This document shows, one piece after another, positions 42,636 through 54,240 of a stretch of 64,000 nt of DNA. This DNA is from Gastrolobium villosum. Taxonomy: Eukaryota > Streptophyta > Magnoliopsida > Fabales > Fabaceae. The stretch covers positions 1-64,000 of the forward strand of contig JAVKPL010013431.1 of assembly GCA_032173675.1 (NCBI GenBank), read 5' to 3'. How positions within the stretch are numbered: the stretch's first letter is position 1; each line of letters opens with the position of its first letter. Below the pieces are notes generated by a model that saw only the letters and a list, made by a program, of their open reading frames with translations, was not told the DNA's origin and did not search any database. The translations under genes and the position numbers were made by a program.

Positions 42636-44284
42636 ATAGAAAAATTTCACAATGAGCATACACCGGCTTCAGAGATGTGTCCCCTTTAGGCAGACAGATC
42701 ACCTAGACCAATGCACCCCAATTAACACCATCCCAAATAAGTTCACAGATATAGCACACAATTACCCCCTTTGGGCAGGTAATTGCGTGAAATAACCAAA
42801 ATCATTTCTCAAATTTTACATAGGAATTTTCACAAACCAGTATAAGTAATCCCACTTTGGTGGCAATTACTCATACTAATTCATGAAAACTCTCACACCG
42901 AAATTAATTTTCTCTTGCCCAAAACCACAACTCAGTCCACAAGAAAGTGCAATATCTCTACAGATAATGAATCAAAGATAATAGCATTTCTAACAAAATT
43001 TTGCACTCAAATAATTCAAGGGGAGGCATGCACTTTAATAAACAAAAAAGATATTAGAGCAAGCATGTAAGGTTTATCACTTTCCCAAAAAAGGATATTT
43101 TTTACAACAATTTATTTATTTATCTTAAATATATCATAAAATCACATTTAATTATAACACCACACAAGTAATATTTGATGAAAATTAAGTTGTTATTGGG
43201 ATCATAAGTGCTTCATGCGCCATAGCCTATGGATGAGCTTCACTCCAAAAAAAAAATCCAAATGGGTCTTCTTCCCCACCAAGCAAATCAACCACCAGGG
43301 GAATAAGTTGCATTCATAAATAGCCCCTAACTCTAAACAAAATAGTATTCATCAAAGCTATGGTGGATTCACATTTTTTTTATTCATGTTAAATATTATG
43401 TAGCCCACATGACTATCAAATAACTTTAACTATTCATTCCAAATAGTTTCATAACTAAATACAAAAACAATAATGGTAATATATTAACTTGTTTCCAAAA
43501 ATCTTCATTGACCCACAATTACGAACATAATGATATATCATGAAAGCTTTCAATCAAATCCAAAGAGGATCTCAAATCAAATAATAATAATAAAATCAGA
43601 TATTATTTGAATATATGTATATAAATGATGAACACAATAATAAATTGGGTCACTCAATAGAATATACAATACCTTGATATTTTATATTAAATTCATAATT
43701 CAATCTATTAAGAAAAATATAAAAACTTCACATCGTTAACATTTGAAAATCCAATAGCTTAACCAAATAAAATATTAGACATCCGTTCTAAAACACAAGA
43801 TAACCGAATGCAAAATCAAGATGTGATTGTCATTTTGCCATTGCCTAATGTGCAGATATTTATTCAATCCAAGATATGTGATGCCAATAAACACATTCTT
43901 TTAATTTATGCAAATAATCTGTGTTGCGTTAGTGAACTTCTCATCCTCATTATCCCAATAAGCAACTTGTTTTAATATTTAAGAATTATTTAATTCAAAT
44001 ACATTTAAGATTAAAAAAAAATACAATGCCATAGACGAAATAAAACAAAACTTTGATACCCATAGACGAAACAAAACAAAATAGCATGGGATCTGGCATC
44101 GAAGAAAAAATATGATACCCATAGACGAAATAAAGAAAACTTTTTCCCTTAGAAAAAGCTGGCCGATTTTTTCTTTTAGAAGAACTATTCGATTATAAAA
44201 TAATATATTTGGATACAACGAATTGAATACCAAAACAGTCATGTTCAACTTTAAATAATTTGGTCCTAATTCATATATTTAGCC

Positions 44285-44735
44285 CGTAAGAAATTTCAAA
44301 ATATGATTATATGAAATTAGAACACCAAAAGATTCAGGCTTACTTGTTAAAGATATGTTCTTGATTTCTTGAAGGGTTCTTGTTTCCTCTGATGATCCTG
44401 CAATGGAAAGACCAGAATCTTCCTCTGCAACTCACACCACTCCCTGGTCACAACCATCGATGGGGCGAGTTGTGGAGTGACGGTTTTCCAACGCAGAGGG
44501 GACCTAGCCAAACTTATTAACCCTAGTCCCATTCCCATCATGGGCATATGGGTTAGGCCTACGCTGTTACCCACACTAATCAGTTTACAGATATCCAAGC
44601 CCAAATCAAAAGGATCACTAATTAGCTGAGTTTTATACTGCACCACTAAATAGATCATGACTTAGCTCGTTTTTATTAAAATAAGAAAAACTACAATTGA
44701 TTGAAGCCTACAATTATTATAAATTTTTTTTAACA
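44285..44735 (-). repeat. LARD-like element, right (5') LTR
   Basis: 451 bp, the partner of 39894-40355. Just inside it (44027-44135), three copies of GATACCCATAGACGAAA or close variants occur within about 110 bp. Confidence 0.88.
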
Positions 44736-44740
44736 AATGT

Positions 44741-45139
44741 CTGTTAGATTGAAGATTTGTGTTTAAAATTTGAGATATGACGGTGTTAAGCTGACATGTG
44801 GTATGTCTAAGGATGTGTTTAAAGAACATGACCATAATCGGCTGGTGTGCTGAGTACTTCCAGATCGTGACCGTATCAAACAAATATCCCTCGGATCGTT
44901 GAATGTTAGTGGCTGTAACACCCCACATTTGCTATTCCTCTAAGAAAACCCAAAAAAAGAAAAATAAGAGAGAATTATATGAAGATAAATAGGGAAGGAT
45001 AAAACAGGGGAAAAGATGCTAAAATGAATTAAAATTCACCACACATTAAATGTGGTAGACTGATATGAACAAATAAGATCTTTCCTCGAAAATGAAGGAA
45101 AAACAGTCAAGAATATGTTTTAGAAGAACCTAGTATTGC
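44741..45139. other. Intergenic DNA, no gene seen
   Basis: GTGGCTGTAACACCCCACA at 44911-44929 resembles the start of a gypsy LTR, but no end or partner was found. Confidence 0.4.
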
Positions 45140-47230
45140 GCTTGTTCCCAAACAACTTACTGCCTCAGAAATGGTACAAATATGCAAAGTTCTCTAACCA
45201 CGAGAATACTGAGAATTCCATTATATTTTGTAATGAAATTTGGGATTAGAATCAAATCATTGTTGATGATGTTTTTGCATTCTCAATTACGTATAAAGTT
45301 AGGGCAGATGATCTTGAGCCGCAATCTATTATTAAAGCCATCAAATACAAGATTGACCAAAGTGGGATGAAGCAATTAAGGTTGAACTAGCTTCCCCAAC
45401 TAAATGAGAGGTTTTTAGGCCAATAACTTGAATCCCCGATAGTATAAAGCCCGTTGGATATAAATGGGTATTTGTCCGTAAACAAAATGAGAAATACGAG
45501 GTTGTAAGATATAAAATTCAACTCCTCGCCTAAAGATTCGTTAGAAGACCTGAGATTGATTATGATGAGACAAATTCATCTATGATGTATATGATTGCAT
45601 TTTGCTCTCTAATTAGGCTAGTACTATCTAAAGGATTGAAAATGCATCTTATGAGTGTTGTGATGACATATCTATATGGATAATTGGATTTTGATATTTA
45701 CATAAAAATTCCTAAGGGTTTCGAAATTCCTAATACATACACTCCCTACAACTTATACTCAATAAAGTTTCAAAGATCTTTATAAGGTTTGATATAATTC
45801 GGTCATGTGTGGTATCAATGTCTAAGTGATTACCTAATAAATGAAGGGTAGAAGAATGAATCTATATGCTCATATGAGCTTATTAAGATTTCAGAAACCA
45901 TATTTCCAATCACAAGAGTTTATCTTGACAATATGAATATAATTGGAACTCCAATAGAGTTAACAAAAATTATTAAGTATTTGAAAAAGAGTTTGAAGTT
46001 AAAGATTTGGATAAAACCAAACTTTATCTTGGTCTAGAACTTTGGCATAAAGAAAATGAAATTATTGTCGATCGTCCAACATATATTGAAATATTACTTA
46101 AATGCTTCAATATTGATAAGGCTCATTGATTAAGCACACATGTGGCTATAAGGTCTTTAAATATCCTACATGTACCATTTCGTTCTAAAGAATATGATGA
46201 AGAGATACTTTGTCTTGAAGTACTATATCTCAATGCAATTGGGGCTTTGATGATTTTGGCAGAGTACGAGACCAAATATCGCTTTCGTGGTAAATTTTTA
46301 GTAAGTTTTAGTTCAAAGCCAACTTGGAGATACTAGAATGGAATCAAATACTTTTTTTTGTTATTTTTGAAAAACCACAAATTTGAGATTATATTATTCT
46401 AAGAATTCCACTACTTATGATTCAGTTGGATATGTCGATACTGAATATAAATATGATCCAATAAGGCTCATTCTCAAACCATTTATTTATTTTATTATAA
46501 TGGTACTGTGACTTCTTGACGTTCTACCAAGCAATTGCTAATAGCTAAAATTCTCAACCACTTTGACATTATTGATTTTCATGAAGCTTGAAGAAAGTGT
46601 TTGGTTAAGATATTTATAACCTATATTCAAAATCCTTGTTATTTAACTTCGGTTATAAATTTTTCCACTATAATTTATGAAGACATTGTTGCTTGTTTTG
46701 TACAAGTTAGGGGAGGATATATCCAAAGTGAGAACAAAAAATATTTCTCTGAGTTTTTTCTATACTAACGAACTTCAAGAAAGTCAAAAAAATTGATGTT
46801 AAATTGATTCAATCCATGAATAATCTAGTAGATCTTTTTATCTAATTATTGCCAACATATTTTTTTTGTGAAATTAATATATGACATTGGCATTTGGCGA
46901 GTTCATAAGATAAATGATTAATTAGCTCCAATAGTAGCTATATGGCTAAGCTGACGGGGAGATATTATGAATAATAATTAGTACTCTTTTCTTTTGTTTG
47001 ATTTTCATCCGGTGGATTTTTCGGGCTTGAGATTTTCTATTGAAGCAATGTCATGCAAAAAATATTCATTTATGAAAACTACACTGAATATTCAAGAGAT
47101 GGAGTTATATATACAACACTATTTTCCCCTACACTAAGTTTTTATTCAGCTAGATATTTCTTGTAAAGGATTTTAATTAAACATTCTAATTACATATAGT
47201 AAAAGGTTAGAATTTGAGGGGAAGTGTTAT
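45140..47230 (+). pseudogene. Decayed Ty1/copia pol
   Basis: Conceptual translation gives the pre-RT region (ADDLEPQSII near 45305-45335), RT (KPVGYKWVFVRKQNEKYEV, about 45450-45510; RRPEIDYDETNSS near 45545-45580; KIPKGFEIPNT near 45705-45740), and later RT/RNase H parts (to about 46620), with frequent stops, shifts and deletions. A polypurine-like GAGGGGAAGTG at 47216-47226 and a similar GACGGGGAG at 46953 are alternative 3' ends. LTRs were not delimited. It is an old copy unrelated in state to the intact Copia at 31964. Confidence 0.75.
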
Positions 47231-47371
47231 GAAATTATTAGGTAGATATTTTACCTTACAACCTTATACCTTCTCCCCCTTATTTTTTTTATCTTCTCTT
47301 TCTTATCTTTACATCTTGAAACATCTTTATTTGAATAACCTTTAGTTTATCTCTACTTTAACCTTTAATAT

Positions 47372-47550
47372 TTTTTAGTTTCCTCAAGGGTATCGCCCAG
47401 CTGATAGCCGAAGACTAATCCCTTTCGAGGCATAGATATCACCAAAGTGAGTTTTGCCTTTACCAACAAAACTTTTTCCATACTTACGGTCAGGAATTAA
47501 ACCCCTTGTTAGCATGCTTAAGAGACCCAGTCATCTACCAACCCAACCAT
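47372..47550 (-). mobile_element. tRNA-derived SINE (degenerate promoter)
   Basis: On the minus strand the head at 47550 reads TGGTTGGGTTGGTAGATGACTGG (A-box-like). GGGGTTTAATTCCTG (B-box-like) follows, then a body with GGGATTAGTCTTCGGCT. A long target duplication, CTTTAACCTTT(G)AATAT, flanks it at 47356-47371 and 47551-47567, with a one-base indel. Confidence 0.7.
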
Positions 47551-47719
47551 CTTTAACCTTTGAATATAGGTTATTGTGAACTTCTAAAAATATATGAGAT
47601 TGACATATATTTTCACATTTAAATTAGGTTCTTGAATAATTATATGTTTCTCTCCACACTTCCATTTCATTCCATATTATTGCTGTCAATTTGACATCAC
47701 TACTCAATTTATTTGGTTT

Positions 47720-48302
47720 TAAGACAGGATTTATCCATCAATGGGTCAAGTGATAAACCACAAAGAGGGCCGACATCACATCTCAACCCAAAACTGTACG
47801 TTTATGGGTCTTTTTCACTTATATGGTTATCACTTAGTCTTTGTCTAGATGATGTGGTACTTCTTTATAACTCATACTTGATTATTTCCAACATCCTCCC
47901 TCAAGTGTGAGGCCCAATATCATTCTTACGCTAAAAGCAACTTCTGCGGAAGTCTTTTTCTCTTACTAGTCTTCTGCATAGGCCTTCTAAATACTTAGCC
48001 CAGCCAAAGAGCAACTTCTGCGGAAGTCTTTTTCTCTTCAAACATTAAGGGTCACATTAGCCTTCTGCAGAGGCCTTCCAAATACTTAGCCTAGTCAAAT
48101 TGTTGGCTCTGATACCACTGTCAAATGGGTCCAGGGGAAAGCCCGTGGCGCGGGACACCACCAATGGGCTAAGCTAGACCGCATACCAAGTGGATCCGAC
48201 ATCACGTCTCAACCCAAAATCTTAAGGCAATGAGTTCATGGGCCCATCCACTTATATACTCTTCACTTAGCCCATTACCAACCAATGTGGGACTCATCAC
48301 AC
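47720..48302 (-). mobile_element. TRIM element, minus strand, with enlarged internal segment
   Basis: The left LTR ends ATTATTTCCAACA at 47893 and is followed by CCTCCCTCAAGTGTGAG (polypurine tract on the minus strand). The internal part 47894-48118 ends in GGCTCTGATACCA (primer-site complement, 48105-48117). The second LTR starts TGTCAAATGGGTCC at 48119 and is cut off near 48302. The internal part holds a duplicated AGCAACTTCTGCGGAAGTC unit (47937 and 48009). Related to 6664-7193. A further LTR piece with the same AACTCATACTT.ATTATTTCCAACA ending lies at 50384-50481. Confidence 0.62.
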
Positions 48303-48725
48303 TTGAGTGACTATAAGGTCACAAGTTCGATCCTCACCGCCCCCCACTTTAAAAGTGGAATTAAGATAAAAAAGCACAAAAAGTAAAACAAAAATTGGGC
48401 CTATGCAATATCCACGCTTCTAGCCCAATGGGCTTTCGTGTGAGGGGGCGTGTTGAGATATATAGTCCCACATTGGTTGTAAGTGCAACTAATGTGGAGT
48501 TTATAAGGCCTTGAACACTCATACCCTTTGAGCTAACTTTTGGGATGGTGTATCCCAAGGTTCTTTACATGGTATCAGAGCCTCGTGTCCCGGGTTCGAT
48601 CCTCATCGACCCCCACTTTCTTTCTAGTGGAATTTCTTTGTTCGCACAGGTAGGTGGGCCTGTGCATTGTCCACCCTTCAAGCCCAGTGGACTCTCGTGT
48701 GAGGGGGCGTGTTGAGATATATAAA
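48303..48725 (+). mobile_element. TRIM array (internal-LTR-internal-truncated LTR)
   Basis: 48303-48450 is an internal segment ending in GTGAGGGGGCG. 48451-48569 is an LTR (TGTTGAGATATATAGTCCC to TCTTTACA). A primer site, TGGTATCAGAGCC, begins at 48570, and the internal segment runs to 48709. A new LTR starts at 48710 (TGTTGAGATATATA) but breaks off after 14 bases. Same family as 26541-26966 and the Copia leader. GGGTTCGATCC inside the internal part looks like a Pol III B box. Confidence 0.75.
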
Positions 48726-48773
48726 ACCATTAAAAAAGCGCTCACCCACAAGCTTAAGCTTTTGGGTTGAATT

Positions 48774-49791
48774 GGTTCTTTATAGATTTAATATTGAAGA
48801 ATAATTATAAAGAAAGTAGAAGAAAAAGAAATAAAGTTACCTTTGGTAAAAAATGAGTTAAAATGAACTTGTTTAAAACCGATTTTAAATCAAAACTGGT
48901 TATGAACCTTTTCCCAGTTGAATTTCACTTAACATATATAAGTGAAAATTTTCAAAAATTTCACTATTCTTTCTTCTCCTTCGTCTTTCGCCAGCGACAG
49001 AAAGCAAAAAATGGAAAATAGAGATTTTGAATTTAAATCTTTCGAAATTCATAACTTGAGCTAGAGACCTCCAAATCATTCTATTTCGAAGCCAAACTTG
49101 TGAGAAATTTCGAGAGAAATCCATTGGTACCAGTATTTCCGGGTGAGGTTCACTGTAGAGAGAGATCTTCCTCCCCTAAGATTTCAAATTTCATGGAAAA
49201 TGAGGGTTTTAATGGAGCTTGAAGCCATGTGAGCTTTAAGTAAGCTTTCCTTTTCATTCTAGATAAGTTTATGTTAAGAATCGGTTCTTTATAGATTTAA
49301 TATTGAAGAATAATTATAAAGAAAGTAGAAGAAAAAGAAATAAAGTTACTTTTGGTAAAAAATGAGTTAAAATGAACCCGCTTAAAACCGATTTTAAATC
49401 AAAACTGGTTATGAACCTTTACCCGGTTGAATTTCACTTAACATTTATAAGTGAAAAATGTCAAAAAGTTCACTATTCTTTCTTCTCCTTCGTCTTCCGC
49501 CAGCGATAGAAAGCAAAAAATGGAAAATGGAGATTTTGAATTTAAATCTTCCGAAATTCATAACTTGAGCTAGAGACCTCCAAATCATTATGTTCCGAAG
49601 CCAAACTTGTGAGAAATTTCGAGAGAAATCCATTGGTACTAGTATTTCTGGGTGAGATTCACTGTAGAGAGAGATCTTCCTCCCCTAAGATTTCGAATTT
49701 CTTGGAAAATCAGGGTTTTAATGGAGTTTGAAGCCATGTGAGCTTGAAGTAAGCTTTCCCCTTCATTCTAGGTAAGTTTATGTTAAGAAAT
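48774..49791. repeat. 509-bp tandem duplication
   Basis: 48774-49282 and 49283-49791 are highly similar over their whole length (start GGTTCTTTATAGATTTAATA, end AAGTTTATGTTAAGAA), with some 15-25 differences by eye. The content resembles the transcribed part of a gypsy LTR (pyrimidine tract TTCTTTCTTCTCCTTCG, then AGGTAAGT-like sequence). Confidence 0.9.
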
Positions 49792-50383
49792 CATAGTTTT
49801 ATTTGAGTTTTGAGGAAGATTGAATTTAGGTTTCCATTTTGAAAGTTTAGCTTGATTGAGCATGTTAAAGCTTGATTTAGAATTTAGCTCATGTTAATAA
49901 AAGAGTTTAAACGAGGATTTTAACGGTGAACATGTATTCGAAAAAAATCAAAGATACCGTATTTTTGAATCGTGTTGTATACATGAATAGTAACGTATAC
50001 GTGAGTAGTACTATAGAGATGAACAGTACCGTATATATGAATTTATGATGGATAATGATGTAAATGTGTTCATTGGTTATAGTGTGAGACCAAATGGACT
50101 TATGGAGCAAGAGCATGGACTAGAGCAAGATATGGACGTTGAGCAAAGCTCTTGATTATTTGAGATTGGGGTAAGTGTAACATTCCGAGCACTAAAGAGG
50201 GCGGGGAGTGATCGCCGGTGCAAAGATGCACGGACAAGGAGCGATTCCTGACAGGCTTCCAATGAGGGGTTACATGCATGAATGAATCGAATCGACACCC
50301 GAAAGAGAGGTAGCTTAGAACGAAAAAACTCCATAGTTAAGCGTGTTTGACTTGGAGCAATTCTGGTCACCGACCTTAAGCTG
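49792..50383 (+). repeat. Probable gypsy LTR sequence
   Basis: Continues from the tandem duplication. GTGTAACATTCCGAGCAC at 50177 and GGGGAGTGATCGCCGGTGC at 50204-50222 resemble gypsy LTR starts or U5 segments common in plants. Ends not delimited. Confidence 0.35.
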
Positions 50384-50484
50384 TAGGTTTATGGGTCTTT
50401 TTGCACTTATATGATTATCACTTGGTCTTTATCTAGATGATGTGGTACTTCTTTATAACTCATACTTTATTATTTCCAACAAAA

Positions 50485-51000
50485 TCCACAACTACAATTC
50501 GAGGGTTATTATAAATTCCCTTGGAGGTCTTGACGTCTTTGGCAGTGGAGTCGTTCCATAACACGTTCATTGTGCAAAACAAGATTGATCAAAACATCTG
50601 CAAGGCCAATGTCTACTATGGTATTTCGCAGTAAGTTCCGTTTTCACCTTTTTTTTATATGTATGGAATGAATTTTCTCCTTAGCAATGATGATATTATG
50701 TGAGTCATGTCTACCTTTAACGAAACTACATTGATTAGGCATAACCAAATTTTGCATGTGCTCCCTCAATCAATTTGCCACAAGCTTGGTTATGATTTAT
50801 AAATAACATTGCAAAGGCTTATTCGGCGCAGTTGTGTTATGGACTCTGACAGGTCATTTTTGGTGATGAGACATAACAAAGTCTCGTTCAAACTGCTGAC
50901 TCTCTGGATTGGTAAAGTCCTCCTGCACTAGGATTTCCCTTTGCGTGCTGAAAAAACATAGCATGTTACACATTCTTCTGTGGCGCTTTATACGGGACCA
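50485..51000 (-). pseudogene. LINE (L1-type) reverse transcriptase remnant
   Basis: The minus strand reads RISLCNVIYK (about 50825-50797), then a stop-interrupted LW.ID.GSTC, then INVVSLKVDMTHII, then FIRNTIVDIGLADVLINLVLH (about 50632-50560). In order these match the plant LINE RT landmarks ISLCNVIYKIITK, NQ.SFV.GR, and the segment after the catalytic block; the FADD region is missing. Stops and shifts make it inactive. It is a possible relic of the machinery that mobilises the SINEs in this window. Confidence 0.7.
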
Positions 51001-51061
51001 TGGAGTAAATGACGTTTCCAAATCTTCAATTCATCCAGTAGTTATTAACAATATAAAAGAG

Positions 51062-51083
51062 GAGGGGGGGGGGGGGGGGGGGT
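51062..51083. repeat. Poly-G tract of about 20 bases
   Basis: An uninterrupted G run within GAGGAGGGGG..GGTAG. Either a genuine G-quadruplex-capable tract or an assembly/consensus artefact. Confidence 0.8.
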
Positions 51084-51089
51084 AGAAAA

Positions 51090-51900
51090 GTACAAGGTCA
51101 TCTTATAAAGTTTTCTAAGACGACTTTCAGATGTGGTTGCATGTTGTCATGTGAAGACGAATTAAATAACTAACACAGCATACAAGACGGATCAAACTTA
51201 GGATTATTTTAATGGCAACTTGTATCCAACAACTTGTTGGTTACGTGGGAAAATGGCTACGTGGTCATGTTATTTGATTACAATTACTCATTTAAAGATT
51301 ATATTTTTTTTTTCTCTTATCTCATCATCAATAAATGATCGTGAACATGATCACTTTTTCATTTCCATATGCGCCCAAAGAGTCCATCTGACTTCTGAAG
51401 CAAGTTGGCAACAACAATTATTTAAAGGTAGACTTCAATGCATTTGTCCGCTATTGCCAGGCTGTAACATGTGAATTGAATGTGAGCAGAGGAAGTAATT
51501 AATGAAATAGATAAATGCTTATATTTGGGTATTACTTCAAAGCAAATGCTTATAAAATTCGGATTCCTCTAATCACTAGATTTGTGCTAGCAATTTCTAT
51601 GTACCAACCCTGATTTCTGCAACTTCATTTTCAAATTCATCTCAATGCTTTGAAGTGAACACATTTTATAGCCCTTCCTTATCACTTCTGGATTAAAGAC
51701 CAATCGCAGCTTGATCCACCGTATTTGAAGTTGAGGTTCGTTTCTGTTTAAGTCATCTAATACCAGAAATGTTTGTTTCTTGAATAATGAGCTCTATTCA
51801 TTTACTATATTTACTCTATAAAAATGATAGATATGCGATAAGAAAATAGTGTTTTTATTTGTGAAGCTAAATTACCTTGGCTGATTATTTTGACATGATT
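51090..51900. other. Intergenic DNA, no gene recognised
   Basis: No domain is recognisable. 51710-51850 is similar to 52250-52470, see next entry. Confidence 0.4.
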
Positions 51901-52480
51901 GGGTAGACGATATTTTAGAGAATATAATATAAATCATTAAAGAGGCCATCACCCAACACAATCAAAAATAGGCTTATGCCATATCCACGCTTCAAGTCCA
52001 AAAGGACTTTTGCGTGAGAGGATGTGTTAGAAAATAAAATATAAAGTATTAAAAAGATCATCACCTATTACCTCAATGTTTTTGGTTGAATACAATATTG
52101 ATAATTTAATGTCAATAAAACAAAAATATTTTTTGTACAGAAGAATTAAAAGAGTCGTTTTTTCAAGACGGAAAGTAAATGAAAATGATTTTAAATATGA
52201 AATATTTGTGTAGCGTGTAGGAAGGATTCTACAGAGCTTCTGGTTGTTTTTGATCCACCAGGATTTGAAATTGAAGGTTTGTTTCTCTCTTACTTATCTT
52301 GCATATTCGGCTCCTTTAGCAAAAGATAATTATTACACAATGCATGTTTGTCTATTGTAAGATATGTTTGCTGCTTAGAATGTTAAGCTCCATTGCTTCT
52401 CTGCATATAATATTTGGTATTAATATTTTCTACAAAAATGATGAAAATGGCGATAGGAAAATGTTCTAATTTGTTATGCT
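51710..52480. repeat. Diverged direct duplication around a TRIM-like LTR piece
   Basis: GATCCACC.T.TTTGAA.TTGA.GTTCGTTTCT near 51713 recurs near 52252. GATA.GCGATA.GAAAATAGT near 51827 recurs near 52446. Between the copies, 51915-52090 holds LTR-like DNA (TGTTAGAAAATAAAATATAAAG.ATTAAAAAGATCATCACC with an upstream GCGTGAGAGGATG) resembling 48701-48770. Confidence 0.5.
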
Positions 52481-53773
52481 AATAAGCATTGATATATTTT
52501 TGTCATAATTCGAAAGATGATACATTGATTAGTTAAAGTCGATAAAACAAAATTATCTTTTGTTAACTCCAAAAAAAAAAAAAAATAGTCATTGTTTCCA
52601 TTAAGGAAAAGTAATTGAGAAATGCTTGAAAAAGTTATGACCAGAAATTAAAGTATTCTATTAAGTTATCTTTCTTTTGGTGAGTAAAATACAGTTTGTT
52701 ATCCAATCTTATTCAAATTTTCATTGCGCTATCATCAAGGGCAAATAATTCCCTTAAATGAAATAGGTTGATATAACTATTTTAATACGAAATAATTGTG
52801 TAGCGTAGAAACTTATGCAATTAACAAATATAAAAATATAAAATAATGTTGAGTAAGACTATTAATAATTTAATTTATACAAGTTGAAGTTGTGCTACTT
52901 ACTTGTGGTTTAACAAAAGTCTATCATTATGTGTCTTTAACTTCGTCTAAGTTGAGATCACAAAATAAAAGTTTTTTTTTTTAAATTTTTTTTTCCTTAA
53001 TCCAAATATTGAGATTTGAATAAGCTATGATCTTATGTAAATCACTAAAGTTATTAGCTATTAGCTCAATCCTTATGTTTTTCTTTTTTAGTTAGCTCAC
53101 TCTTAATAACTTAAATAATACGAAAGTCATTTAAAAAAATCAATAACAATAATAAAGGTATATCATTTATCGACAAAGATTTTTATTCTTATTTTGACAT
53201 CGTGTATGGTATTATAACTTTTTTTGTTCACTACTTTCAAAATTGATGAATCCAAAAACTGTATCTCGAATTATGAACTCATATTTATAAGGTTCAAACT
53301 CAGATTGATATCATGCGATTGTGGATATTTAATCTGAGATTCGTGATTATGATTATGAAAAGAGATTAATCACCATATTTGATGATTAGATTGATTAATC
53401 CATGACCTTAAGTCAAACGGACTAATTAATATTTTGCGATTGTATAAGTAGAAGCACCGTACTTAATCAAACGCTAGGCGATCACTTAGAGAGGATTCTT
53501 AATTTATTAATCAATTTTTTCAATAAATTATAATCATTAGATTGACAGAAATTAACGGTGATTAAATTAGTTGTAAGAGTGATAAAATTTTTTTATGGTA
53601 ATCCTCTATTGAAAATGAGAAAAGTTATTCAGGGACCCAATTTATATTGAAATCTACGTCCAATATAATTCAGAGCCACAATTTTAAGATTTCTTGCAAT
53701 GCACTATTTATTCGTATTTATGAAATTAAACTGAGCTTTTATAACATAAATATCGCACGGGCATTATTATTAT
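52481..53773. other. AT-rich intergenic DNA, no gene seen
   Basis: No coding region or delimitable repeat noticed. Confidence 0.5.
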
Positions 53774-53945
53774 GGGTTTTATGATTCTCATGTTGAATGA
53801 GAATTCAAATCTCATGTTATAGAAATAAAAAACATGTGAGACCCATGTGTTAGAAAAAATTATATGTAAGACCCATATCAGCACGAAAATCGAAGGGTAT
53901 GTAGGAAAAATTGAATTCTCATGTTAAATGAGAATTATAAAACCC
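53774..53945. mobile_element. MITE with inverted ends and 9-bp target duplication (Mutator-like)
   Basis: The 172-bp element starts GGGTTTTATGATTCTCATG and ends in the near reverse complement (CATGTTAAATGAGAATTATAAAACCC). TATTATTAT flanks it at 53765-53773 and 53946-53954. The 9-bp length suggests Mutator-type movement, but the flank is low complexity, so this is moderate evidence. Confidence 0.72.
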
Positions 53946-54084
53946 TATTATTATAGTACTAAAATAAGTAGTTGATCGATGTTGTAAAACACACGTATAT
54001 GAAACTTTTTAAAATATTTGCAGAAAAAAAAGGAAAACTTTAGAAGATTTTATTAAAAAAAAATAAAAATGAGAGGAAGCTTTG

Positions 54085-54240
54085 CACATTTTTTTTTTTT
54101 GTAAATAAAAGTTTAGGTAGGGGTAGGCACCGGTATCCCACCAGGGTCAGGGAAGATCCCAACCTCTTCGAGAATTTCCGGGAGGGATTACATATCACCA
54201 CCAAAACAAAGCCTCACATCGGCCGCACAAATTTTTTAAT
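54085..54240. repeat. Possible SINE 3'-end fragment
   Basis: A T12 run (54090-54101) is followed by GTAGGGGTAGGCACCGGTATCCCACC and GGGAGGGATTAC. The GC-rich body and adjoining T-run resemble the tail side of the minus-strand SINE at 39461-39740. No A or B box is visible. Confidence 0.3.

Larger units (their letters stand above)
39894..44735 (-). mobile_element. Large non-coding LTR element (LARD-like)
   Basis: LTRs at 39894-40355 (462 bp) and 44285-44735 (451 bp) are highly similar from TGTAAGAAATTTC (CG for TG at the right copy) to TAACA. The target duplication AATGT is at 39889-39893 and 44736-44740. The polypurine tract (AGTGGGAGAA on the minus strand, 40356-40368) lies next to the left LTR, so the element reads on the minus strand. 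The 3.9-kb interior has no gag or pol and no open frame of meaning. It carries a 76-bp tandem array (40786-41189), a 231-bp tandem duplication (42231-42635) and a repeated CCTTTGGGCAGA motif. The primer site beside the right LTR is not recognisable. It must have moved using another element's proteins. Confidence 0.88.

Noticed and set aside
44911..44930. Gypsy LTR start TGTAACACCCC
   Set aside because: No LTR end, partner or duplication could be found; too short to claim.
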